In this document: positions 51,749-58,831 of the stretch, piece after piece
Position numbering within the stretch: the first letter of the stretch is position 1
How the letters are laid out: every line of letters begins with the position of its first letter
Assembly (NCBI RefSeq): GCF_000746845.1
Contig: NZ_KN050846.1
Coordinates: 2,000,963-2,064,962, forward strand
Direction of reading: 5' to 3'
From: Altibacter lentus
GTDB taxonomy: Bacteria; Bacteroidota; Bacteroidia; Flavobacteriales; Flavobacteriaceae
DNA length: 64,000 bases
Made by a program: the position numbers and the translations under genes
The notes under the pieces: generated by a model
What the model saw: only the letters and a program-made list of their open reading frames with translations
Told to the model about the DNA's origin: nothing
Databases searched by the model: none

Positions 51749-52780
51749 ATGCAACTGTACAATACCTTAAGTGCAAAAGAGCGGGAAGCCTTATTGGAAG
51801 AGGCCGGCGAAGACCGACTCACCCTCTCTTTTTATCAATATGCCAAAATTGGCAATCCACACCTTTTTAGAAACCATTTGTTTGTAGCTTGGGACGCTAT
51901 GGAGGTCCTGGGACGCATTTATGTGGCCCATGAAGGGATCAATGCGCAACTTTCGGTGCCGGCAAAAAGGTTCAATGAATTTAAGGCATTCCTGGACGGT
52001 ATTTATTTTCTGAAAGACGTCCGACTCAACATTGCCATTGAGCACGACCTGAAATCGTTTTTGAAACTGAAAGTAAAAGTGCGTCATAAGATCGTGGCCG
52101 ATGGCCTCAATGACGATACGTTTGATGTTCGAAACAAAGGCGTGCATGTCGATGCCGAAACCTTCAACCGGCTTATCGAAGATCCCGATACCGTGCTCGT
52201 CGATATGCGAAACCACTACGAAAGTGAGATCGGGCATTTTAAGAATGCGGTTACCCCCGATGTGGATACATTTAGAGATTCTCTGGATATTATCGAAGCC
52301 GACCTAAAAGACCATAAGGAAGATAAGAAACTGGTGATGTACTGTACCGGAGGAATACGTTGCGAAAAGGCAAGTGCCTACTACAAACACAAAGGGTTCA
52401 AACAGGTCTATCAGCTGGAAGGTGGTATTATTGAGTATGCCAGGCAGGTGCAAAACAAGGGCCTGGAGAATAAATTCATTGGAAAGAACTTCGTATTCGA
52501 CCACCGCAGGGGTGAGCGTATCACAGAAGATGTAATTGCACAATGCCATCAATGCGGTGCAGCCTGCGACACACACACCAACTGTGCGAACGAGGCTTGT
52601 CATTTGCTCTTTATTCAATGCGAATCATGTGCTTCAGAAATGGAAAATTGCTGTTCTGCAGATTGTCAAGAAATCATCCAATTGCCCTATGAAGAGCAAA
52701 AACGACTTCGTCAAGGCATTCCAAACAGCAATAAGATCTTTAAAAAGGGTCGTTCAGAAAAGCTAAAGTTCAAAAAATAG
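51749..52780 (+). CDS. trhO: tRNA uridine hydroxylase TrhO (rhodanese family, YceA)
   Basis: 343 residues. N-terminal acylphosphatase-like domain with YVAHEGINAQLSVP (about 52-65), then the rhodanese domain: DTVLVDMRNHYESEIGHFKN (about 149-168) and MYCTGGIRCEKAS with the active Cys (about 197-209). A C-terminal cysteine-rich part (CHQCGAACDTHTNCANEAC, later CESCASEMENCC) forms a zinc-binding-type region found in many members. TrhO uses O2 to form 5-hydroxyuridine at tRNA position 34. It has its own consensus promoter at 51674-51703. Confidence 0.95.
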   Translation: MQLYNTLSAKEREALLEEAGEDRLTLSFYQYAKIGNPHLFRNHLFVAWDAMEVLGRIYVAHEGINAQLSVPAKRFNEFKAFLDGIYFLKDVRLNIAIEHDLKSFLKLKVKVRHKIVADGLNDDTFDVRNKGVHVDAETFNRLIEDPDTVLVDMRNHYESEIGHFKNAVTPDVDTFRDSLDIIEADLKDHKEDKKLVMYCTGGIRCEKASAYYKHKGFKQVYQLEGGIIEYARQVQNKGLENKFIGKNFVFDHRRGERITEDVIAQCHQCGAACDTHTNCANEACHLLFIQCESCASEMENCCSADCQEIIQLPYEEQKRLRQGIPNSNKIFKKGRSEKLKFKK

Positions 52781-52805
52781 GCGATAGTTTCAGAGGGATC
52801 GTGAA

Positions 52806-52838
52806 AATTCAGAATTCAGAATTCAGAATTCAGAATTA
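52806..52838. repeat. Tandem 7-bp repeat (AATTCAG)4 plus partial
   Basis: Four exact copies of AATTCAG (52806-52833) followed by AATTA. It lies between trhO and the PSP1 gene. Similar AT-rich pieces appear at 32813-32831. Short tandem AATTCAG/AATTCAT repeats are familiar in flavobacterial intergenic regions; copy number can vary between strains. Confidence 0.85.
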
Positions 52839-52841
52839 ATA

Positions 52842-52857
52842 TAGGTATCTTTACCTA
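52842..52857. promoter_or_regulatory. Perfect 16-base palindrome upstream of the PSP1 gene
   Basis: TAGGTA-TCTT-TACCTA: 6-bp arms, 4-base centre. It overlaps TATCTTTA, a near match to the -7 box, about 60 bases before the ATG at 52918, so it may be an operator or simply chance. Confidence 0.35.
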
Positions 52858-52917
52858 CTAAATAGAATGTTTAATCTACGTCTCTTTTCTTCTGAAAAAG
52901 AGCTATATATAAAAAAT

Positions 52918-54141
52918 ATGGGCTGTACAAGCTGTGCCACGGGTGCCAATGGTCAGCCAAAGGGATGCAAGAACAATGGTACTTGCGGAACGGATGGCTG
53001 CAATAAATTAACGGTGTTCGACTGGCTTTCCAACATGTCACTTCCCGGGAATCAGGAACCTTTCAACGGCGTTGAAGTTCGCTTTAAGAACGGCCGTAAG
53101 CACTTTTATCAAAATCCCGAAAAGATAACGTTAAGTATTGGTGATGTAGTAGCTACGGAAGCAACCAGCGGTCACGATATTGGTATCGTAACACTTACCG
53201 GCGAACTGGTGCGTGTACAGATGAAAAAGAAAAAGGAGAATCCCAATCCTGAAGCATTGCCCAAGATATACCGGAAAGCCTCTCAAAAGGACATAGACAT
53301 GTGGCAAAAAGTACGGGACAGGGAAGCAGAGGTTCAAAAGCGTTCGCGTGAGATCGCAATTCGATTAGGATTGCAAATGAAGATCTCCGACGTTGAATTT
53401 CAGGGAGACGGCTCGAAAGTGATCTTTTACTACACCGCCGAGGAGCGCGTGGATTTCAGGGAATTGATCAAGGAATTTGCCCGTGCTTTCAGTACCCGTA
53501 TTGAAATGAAACAAGTAGGCTTTCGTCAGGAAGCCGCGCGTTTGGGAGGCATTGGCTCTTGCGGAAGGGAATTGTGCTGTTCTACCTGGTTGACCGATTT
53601 CCGATCGGTGAACACCTCAGCTGCGCGATACCAACAGTTATCTTTGAATCCGCAGAAATTAGCGGGACAGTGCGGGAAATTAAAATGCTGCCTCAATTAT
53701 GAACTGGATACCTATCTGGAGGCGCTGGAAGAGTTTCCGAAGAGTGACGTAAAACTCTTCACCGAAAAAGGTGCCGCCGTGTGTCAAAAATCAGATATCT
53801 TTAAACGCATGCTTTGGTATGCCTACGAAAAGGAAGGCATGAATTGGCATCCGCTGGATTTGGATAAGGTCAATGAGATCATTGAACTTAATAAGAAAGG
53901 GAAAAAAGTTGCCAGTCTCGAAGAGTTTATTGTTGATATCGAAAAACCCGAAGAGGAGATCTACAGCAATGTCGTAGGTCAAGACAGTTTAACGCGTTTC
54001 GACAGACCTAAGCGTTCACGAAACAAGAAACGCAGTCGATCCAAAAATCAAAATAAGGGGCAGAATAAAAATCAGGGCAACAAACAAAACCCGAACAAAA
54101 ACAAGAATAGAAAGAGAAATACAAAGAAAAAGAATGCTTAG
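52918..54141 (+). CDS. PSP1/RicT (YaaT)-like protein
   Basis: 407 residues from ATG 52918 (MGCTSCATGANGQPKGCKNN); an in-frame start at 52867 adds 17 residues that do not match the family. A cysteine-rich N-terminus is followed by the PSP1 domain with the paired cysteine motifs GSCGRELCCSTWL (encoded about 53556-53590) and GQCGKLKCCLNYE (about 53670-53700), possible Fe-S or metal ligands as in Bacillus RicT. The C-terminal tail is Lys/Asn/Arg-rich, likely nucleic-acid-binding or disordered. In Bacteroidota this gene commonly precedes gldH, as here with an 8-base overlap. Confidence 0.9.
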   Translation: MGCTSCATGANGQPKGCKNNGTCGTDGCNKLTVFDWLSNMSLPGNQEPFNGVEVRFKNGRKHFYQNPEKITLSIGDVVATEATSGHDIGIVTLTGELVRVQMKKKKENPNPEALPKIYRKASQKDIDMWQKVRDREAEVQKRSREIAIRLGLQMKISDVEFQGDGSKVIFYYTAEERVDFRELIKEFARAFSTRIEMKQVGFRQEAARLGGIGSCGRELCCSTWLTDFRSVNTSAARYQQLSLNPQKLAGQCGKLKCCLNYELDTYLEALEEFPKSDVKLFTEKGAAVCQKSDIFKRMLWYAYEKEGMNWHPLDLDKVNEIIELNKKGKKVASLEEFIVDIEKPEEEIYSNVVGQDSLTRFDRPKRSRNKKRSRSKNQNKGQNKNQGNKQNPNKNKNRKRNTKKKNA

Positions 54142-54619
54142 ATTTCTAATTGTATTATTGTGTATTGTAAGTTTCGCTTCCTGTAGTTCAGACACAATGG
54201 TGAGCGAAACAAAGAATCTGCCGGGATACTGGAAAGCTTCAGACGCGGTTTCTTTTAACATCCCACAACTGGATTCCCTTAAAAGATACAACGTCTTTTT
54301 GCAGCTTCGGAACACGAACGATTATCCTTTCAATAACATATTTTTAATCGTCTCTATGGAATTTCCGCAGGGCAAGACACTGGTAGATACATTGGAGTAC
54401 CGCATGGCAAATCCCGACGGTAGCTGGTTAGGAGAAGGCATTGGGAGTGTGAAAGACAACAAGCTGTGGTATAAGGAGAACGTCTCTTTTAAAGAAGAAG
54501 GCAATTATAACATAACTATAACACATGCAGTTCGCAATAACGGTGATGTGGAAGGCGTTACCCAACTAGAGGGCATTACAGATATTGGCTATAGTATAGA
54601 AGAGGCCAACCAACAGTAA
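54134..54619 (+). CDS. gldH: Gliding motility lipoprotein GldH
   Basis: 161 residues. Signal MLRFLIVLLCIVSFASC with lipobox Cys at residue 17, then SSDTMVSETKNLPGYWKASD; the beta-sandwich body has VFLQLRNTNDYPFNNIFLIV (about 55-74) and NPDGSWLGEGIGSVKDNKLW (about 92-111), the known GldH pattern. GldH is needed for gliding and chitin utilisation in Flavobacterium johnsoniae, and belongs to the gliding-associated set linked to the T9SS. Its start lies 8 bases inside the PSP1 gene and the PBP1A gene begins 7 bases after its stop. Confidence 0.93.
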   Translation: MLRFLIVLLCIVSFASCSSDTMVSETKNLPGYWKASDAVSFNIPQLDSLKRYNVFLQLRNTNDYPFNNIFLIVSMEFPQGKTLVDTLEYRMANPDGSWLGEGIGSVKDNKLWYKENVSFKEEGNYNITITHAVRNNGDVEGVTQLEGITDIGYSIEEANQQ

Positions 54620-54626
54620 CGATCGT

Positions 54627-56939
54627 ATGGCAAAGAAATCCACAAAGAAGAAAACAGCAGTGCAACCCGAAGAAAAGCGTCATATTAAAACGTTTTGGAA
54701 GATCTTTGGAGGCTTCCTCTTATTGGTATTATTGATATTTTTACTCGCCTCTTGGGGGGTGTTTGGAAGTCTTCCCGATGAAACCAGCTTAGAGAATCCT
54801 GAAAAGAACTTGGCCACAGAGATCATTGCTTCGGACGGGAAAGTGATTGGAAAATTCTATCAGGAGAATCGTACGCCTGTGCAATATGAGGAGCTTCCGG
54901 ACCACTTGATTAACGCTTTGATCGCCACCGAGGATGTACGTTTTTACGATCATTCCGGGATCGATGCCCGCGGTACCGTTCGAGCAGTAGCATTCTTAGG
55001 CTCAAAAGGAGGTGCCAGTACGATCTCACAACAGTTGGCAAAACTTTTCTTTACGGAGCAGGTCTCTAGGAATAAATTAGAGCGTGGTATTCAGAAAATA
55101 AAGGAATGGATCATCGCAACCCGCCTGGAACGACGCTACACCAAAGAGGAGATCATCACGATGTATTTCAATGAATACGATTTTCTTAATCAGGCGGTTG
55201 GTATCGAATCGGCGGCGAACATCTATTTTGCAAAGGATCCTTCAGACCTTACGACATTAGAATCGGCGGTTCTGGTTGGGATGTTCAAGAACTCTTCACT
55301 GTATAATCCGCGTCGTAATCCGGAAGGGGTTCGCAATCGCAGGAATGTGGTGTTGGCACAAATGGCCAAATACGATTACATAACCGAACAAGTTAAAGAT
55401 TCATTGCAGGCATTACCCCTCAACATCAAATTCACACCACAGGGGCACGACGAAGGTATTGCTACTTACTTTAGGGAGTATGCCCGAGCGTTCATGGCAG
55501 ATTGGATTAAAGAAAATCCAAAAAGTGACGGGTCCTTCTACGATATCTACAGCGACGGTCTAAAAGTTTATACTACCATCGACTCTAAGATGCAGGAATA
55601 TGCCGAAGAAGCGGTGACCATGCATATGGCTAACCTTCAAAAGGAATTTGCCAAGCAGAACGAGAAGAACAAGACGGCTCCATTTCGGGACATTACTCCC
55701 GAAGAGACCGAAATGATCTTGAATACTGCCATGCGCCGAAGTGATCGATGGAAAGTGATGAAAGCACAAGGTAAGTCTGAAGCAGAGATCATAAAGAGTT
55801 TTTCAAAGAAAACACCCATGAGCATCTTTTCATGGAAAGGTGATATCGATACAACCATGACGCCTATGGATTCCATTCGGTACTACAAATCCATCTTACA
55901 GGCATCCTTGATGTCTATGACACCACAAACTGGCGAAGTAAAAGCGTGGGTTGGCGGTATTAATTATAAGCACTTTAAATACGACATGGTAAAGAAGGGC
56001 AAGCGTCAAATTGGGTCTACCTTTAAGCCTTTTGTCTATGCTACTGTGATCGATCAAATGCACATGTCACCCTGTGACACCTTGCCGAATACCATGTATA
56101 CCATACCGGCAGGTAAATACGGATTGCTAAAACCTTGGACCCCCAAAAATGCCGGCGGAGGATACGGGGGTATGGTCTCCTTGCGCAGTGCCTTGGCACA
56201 ATCCATTAATACGGTTACAGCCCGCTTGATCGACAGGGTAGGTCCGCAACCGGTGATCGACCTTGTCAAGAAGATGGATGTGGATACAAATGACATGCCG
56301 GTGGCCCCATCGATTGCTTTGGGAACACCAGACGTGTCATTGTATGAGATGGTTGGAGCCTACAGCACATTTGCCAATGAAGGGGTGTATGTAAAACCTA
56401 CGTTGATCTCTCGCATTGAAGATAAAAACGGAACAGTCTTGTTCCAAAATGTTCCGGAGACACGGGACGTCATTGGAAATGAGACTGCTTACGTTACGGT
56501 TAGTCTTATGGAGGGTGTCACACAAGCAGGATCGGGAAGCAGATTACGAGGCTCGGGGCGTGAAGGTGCTGCCGTATATAAGAATGCCGTTACCGGATAT
56601 CCGTACAAATTTGAAAACCCTATAGCCGGAAAGACCGGAACTACCCAAAACAATAGTGATGGATGGTTCATGGGCATGGTTCCCAACTTGGTAACCGGGG
56701 TGTGGGTTGGTGGTGAAGACCGTGCGACACATTTTGGATCGACCGCTTACGGGCAAGGAGCAACAATGGCCCTCCCTATATGGGCGATCTATATGCGTAA
56801 ATGCTACGAAAATGAAGAGCTGGGGGTTTCTACCGGTCGATTCCCAAGACCGTCCAATCTTTCCATTATTACAGATTGTGGTGCATTCCGGGAAGGGAAT
56901 TCGGATGTGGAAGGCATTCCCGACGAGTTGGATTTCTAG
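54627..56939 (+). CDS. Class A penicillin-binding protein (PBP1A family)
   Basis: 770 residues. Builds and cross-links peptidoglycan in the periplasm. One N-terminal membrane helix (about 31-50). GT51 glycosyltransferase: TEDVRFYDHSGIDARGTVRA (about 92-111, catalytic Glu), GASTISQQLAKLFFTE and RRYTKEEIITMYFNEYDF. Transpeptidase: QIGSTFKPFVYATVI (S-x-x-K), SIN motif in AQSINTVTARLI and KTGTTQNNSDGWFMG. All active-site residues are present. The stop is followed by a strong terminator, so it ends the PSP1-gldH-PBP1A unit. Confidence 0.96.
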   Translation: MAKKSTKKKTAVQPEEKRHIKTFWKIFGGFLLLVLLIFLLASWGVFGSLPDETSLENPEKNLATEIIASDGKVIGKFYQENRTPVQYEELPDHLINALIATEDVRFYDHSGIDARGTVRAVAFLGSKGGASTISQQLAKLFFTEQVSRNKLERGIQKIKEWIIATRLERRYTKEEIITMYFNEYDFLNQAVGIESAANIYFAKDPSDLTTLESAVLVGMFKNSSLYNPRRNPEGVRNRRNVVLAQMAKYDYITEQVKDSLQALPLNIKFTPQGHDEGIATYFREYARAFMADWIKENPKSDGSFYDIYSDGLKVYTTIDSKMQEYAEEAVTMHMANLQKEFAKQNEKNKTAPFRDITPEETEMILNTAMRRSDRWKVMKAQGKSEAEIIKSFSKKTPMSIFSWKGDIDTTMTPMDSIRYYKSILQASLMSMTPQTGEVKAWVGGINYKHFKYDMVKKGKRQIGSTFKPFVYATVIDQMHMSPCDTLPNTMYTIPAGKYGLLKPWTPKNAGGGYGGMVSLRSALAQSINTVTARLIDRVGPQPVIDLVKKMDVDTNDMPVAPSIALGTPDVSLYEMVGAYSTFANEGVYVKPTLISRIEDKNGTVLFQNVPETRDVIGNETAYVTVSLMEGVTQAGSGSRLRGSGREGAAVYKNAVTGYPYKFENPIAGKTGTTQNNSDGWFMGMVPNLVTGVWVGGEDRATHFGSTAYGQGATMALPIWAIYMRKCYENEELGVSTGRFPRPSNLSIITDCGAFREGNSDVEGIPDELDF

Positions 56940-56959
56940 TAATTCTGAAAAAATTAGCA

Positions 56960-56984
56960 ACCCGATCTCCCGATCGGGTTTTTT
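56960..56984 (+). terminator. Terminator of the PSP1-gldH-PBP1A unit
   Basis: ACCCGATC (56960-56967), loop TCCC, GATCGGGT (56972-56979) and a T-run to 56984. The 8-bp stem is perfect and lies 20 bases after the PBP1A stop. Confidence 0.9.
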
Positions 56985-57056
56985 ATAAATGGACGTTTCT
57001 AATCTGGGTTTTTCTGAAGCAATTTCAGTATTTTTATAAAATATTAAACAGATCTG

Positions 57057-57082
57057 CCGGTGCCTTTCGCCGGAGGTTTTTT
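57057..57082 (+). terminator. Possible attenuator before the CoA-transferase genes
   Basis: CCGGTG (57057-57062) pairs with CGCCGG (57068-57073) with one G-U pair, loop CCTTT, then AGG and six T. The structure ends 17 bases before the ATG at 57100, inside the leader, so it could be an attenuator rather than a gene-end terminator. Confidence 0.4.
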
Positions 57083-57099
57083 CAGAAAAAATTACGAAT

Positions 57100-57798
57100 A
57101 TGATCAATAAAACGGTTGCCAATGTTTCCGAAGCATGCGAAGGTATTGCAGATGGTATGACCTTCATGCTGGGAGGCTTTGGCCTTAGCGGTATTCCCGA
57201 GAATGCGATCGCGCAACTTGTGAAGCGCGGCGTAAAAGACGTTACCTGTATTTCCAACAATGCGGGGGTGGATGATTTTGGACTGGGGCTATTACTTCAG
57301 AAGCGTCAAATTAAAAAAATGATCTCCTCCTACGTTGGGGAGAACGCCGAATTCGAACGACAGATGTTAAGTGGCGAACTGGAAGTAGAGCTCATCCCTC
57401 AAGGAACACTAGCGCAGCGTTGCCAGGCAGCACAGAGCGGGATTCCCGGATTCTATACTCCTGCGGGCTATGGAACTGAAGTAGCAGAAGGCAAGGAAGC
57501 TAGAGAATTCAACGGTAAGATGCATATTCTCGAACATGCCTTTAAAGCCGATTTTGCCTTTGTAAAAGCATGGAAAGGCGATACAGCAGGCAATCTTATC
57601 TTTAAAGGGACCGCACGCAATTTTAACCCGAATATGTGTGGTGCCGCAGCGATCACTGTAGCCGAAGTTGAGGAACTTGTTCCCGCCGGCACACTGGACC
57701 CTAATCACATTCACATCCCCGGTATCTTTGTGCAACGTATATTCCAGGGCGAACATTATGAGAAGCGAATAGAACAACGAACCGTAAGAAAAAAGTAA
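57100..57798 (+). CDS. scoA: 3-oxoacid CoA-transferase subunit A
   Basis: 232 residues. Family I CoA-transferase alpha subunit, which with subunit B moves CoA between succinyl-CoA and acetoacetate or related oxoacids. The signature [20 protein letters not shown] (about 22-41, glycine-rich CoA loop) is diagnostic; [16 protein letters not shown] and [16 protein letters not shown] also match. The gene precedes subunit B by 2 bases. The pair probably serves ketone or branched-chain amino acid degradation; the exact oxoacid cannot be read from sequence. Confidence 0.94.
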   Translation: MINKTVANVSEACEGIADGMTFMLGGFGLSGIPENAIAQLVKRGVKDVTCISNNAGVDDFGLGLLLQKRQIKKMISSYVGENAEFERQMLSGELEVELIPQGTLAQRCQAAQSGIPGFYTPAGYGTEVAEGKEAREFNGKMHILEHAFKADFAFVKAWKGDTAGNLIFKGTARNFNPNMCGAAAITVAEVEELVPAGTLDPNHIHIPGIFVQRIFQGEHYEKRIEQRTVRKK

Positions 57799-57800
57799 AG

Positions 57801-58457
57801 ATGAGTTTATCCAAAGAACAGATCGCACAGCGTATCGCAAAAGAGGTCAAGGACGGTTATTATGTGAACCTTGGAATAGGAATACCAACCTTAGTTGCGA
57901 ACTTTGTACGCAATGATATTGAAGTCGAGTTTCAGAGTGAGAATGGTATTTTGGGTATGGGACCGTTCCCCTTCGATGGCGAAGAAGACCCAGACCTTAT
58001 CAATGCGGGGAAACAAACGATCACCGCCTTACCCGGTGCATCCTTCTTCGACTCTGCCATGAGCTTTTCAATGATCCGCGGTCAGCACGTCGACCTAACC
58101 ATTCTGGGGGCTATGGAAGTAGCTCAAAATGGAGACATAGCCAATTGGAAGATACCCGGAAAGATGGTGAAAGGGATGGGCGGAGCAATGGATTTGGTAG
58201 CATCTGCAGAGAATATTATTGTGGCCATGATGCATACCAACCGCGTCGGCGAATCAAAACTGCTAAAGAGCTGCAGCCTTCCTCTTACGGGAGTGAACTG
58301 CGTTAAGAAGATCGTTACAGATCTGGCCGTTCTTGAAATCGTAGACAATACCTTTAAATTATTGGAGCGGGCACCGGGTGTGACCGTGGAACAAATTAAA
58401 GAAGCTACCGAGGGAGACCTTATTGTGGAAGGGACCATTCCCGAAATCGCCTTTTAA
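57801..58457 (+). CDS. scoB: 3-oxoacid CoA-transferase subunit B
   Basis: 218 residues. LGIGIPTLVANFV (about 22-34) starts the nucleotide-like fold, and FQSENGILGMGPFPF (about 49-63) contains the catalytic glutamate that forms the covalent CoA thioester. GGAMDLVASAENIIVAMMHT and EIVDNTFKLLERAPGVT follow as expected. It lies 2 bases after subunit A and ends at a terminator (58478-58503). Confidence 0.95.
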   Translation: MSLSKEQIAQRIAKEVKDGYYVNLGIGIPTLVANFVRNDIEVEFQSENGILGMGPFPFDGEEDPDLINAGKQTITALPGASFFDSAMSFSMIRGQHVDLTILGAMEVAQNGDIANWKIPGKMVKGMGGAMDLVASAENIIVAMMHTNRVGESKLLKSCSLPLTGVNCVKKIVTDLAVLEIVDNTFKLLERAPGVTVEQIKEATEGDLIVEGTIPEIAF

Positions 58458-58477
58458 ACAACTGAAAAAGAAGGAGA

Positions 58478-58503
58478 ACCAATGTGAGAACATTGGTTTT
58501 TTT
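58478..58503 (+). terminator. Terminator of the CoA-transferase operon
   Basis: ACCAATGT (58478-58485), loop GAGA, ACATTGGT (58490-58497) and seven T. The 8-bp stem is perfect. Confidence 0.9.
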
Positions 58504-58555
58504 ATTTCATAAATGTAAGAAAAACCTTAATAGTATTTCATTAATGTTAAAATAA

Positions 58556-58583
58556 AATGCATTACATCGAATAATAATGCATT
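58556..58583. promoter_or_regulatory. Dyad AATGCATTA-N10-TAATGCATT
   Basis: Perfect 9-bp inverted arms (58556-58564 and 58575-58583) with a 10-base centre, in an AT-rich region about 65 bases before a 29-codon reading frame. Arm spacing of about two helical turns centre-to-centre is compatible with binding by a dimeric regulator. No bound protein is known to me. Confidence 0.4.
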
Positions 58584-58648
58584 TAATCGTTTTTATTTAA
58601 AAAAGTTTTCATCTTAGCAGTCCCAATCGTAACTAACATAACCTACTT

Positions 58649-58738
58649 ATGAAACCCGTTATAAGTTCAATTAAAAGTACCATGCGTCTCTTGCGAAATG
58701 TATTGTACGTAGCGAAAAAAGTTTTTTTATTGATGTAA
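58649..58738 (+). CDS. Possible 29-residue cationic peptide gene
   Basis: ATG 58649 to TAA 58738. The predicted peptide, beginning MKPVISSIKSTMRLLRNV and ending VAKKVFLLM, has six Lys/Arg, no acidic residues and alternating hydrophobic residues, so it could be an amphipathic helix. It lies alone between two terminators (58478-58503 and 58789-58826), with a 9-bp dyad upstream. A frame of this length is expected by chance now and then, and no family is recognised. Alternatives are a small regulatory RNA from the same interval, or noise. Confidence 0.3.
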   Translation: MKPVISSIKSTMRLLRNVLYVAKKVFLLM

Positions 58739-58788
58739 TTTTTTAGAGAGTACATTACCCCCGAATCTTTCATGATTCAAATAGTGAG

Positions 58789-58826
58789 TCCCGTTCTTTG
58801 TGAGGTTAGAACGGGGCTTTTTTTTT
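58789..58826 (+). terminator. Terminator between the small unit and the ABC gene
   Basis: GTCCCGTTCT (58789-58798) pairs with AGAACGGGGC (58808-58817; one G-U pair) and is followed by nine T. It faces the + strand, so something in 58504-58788 is transcribed rightward. It lies only 5 bases beyond the ABC gene stop on the other strand. Confidence 0.85.
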
Positions 58827-58831
58827 ACATA

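Noticed and set aside
56544-57260. 238-codon - strand frame
   Set aside because: Crosses the end of the PBP1A gene, a terminator and the start of scoA, all supported by motifs on the other strand.
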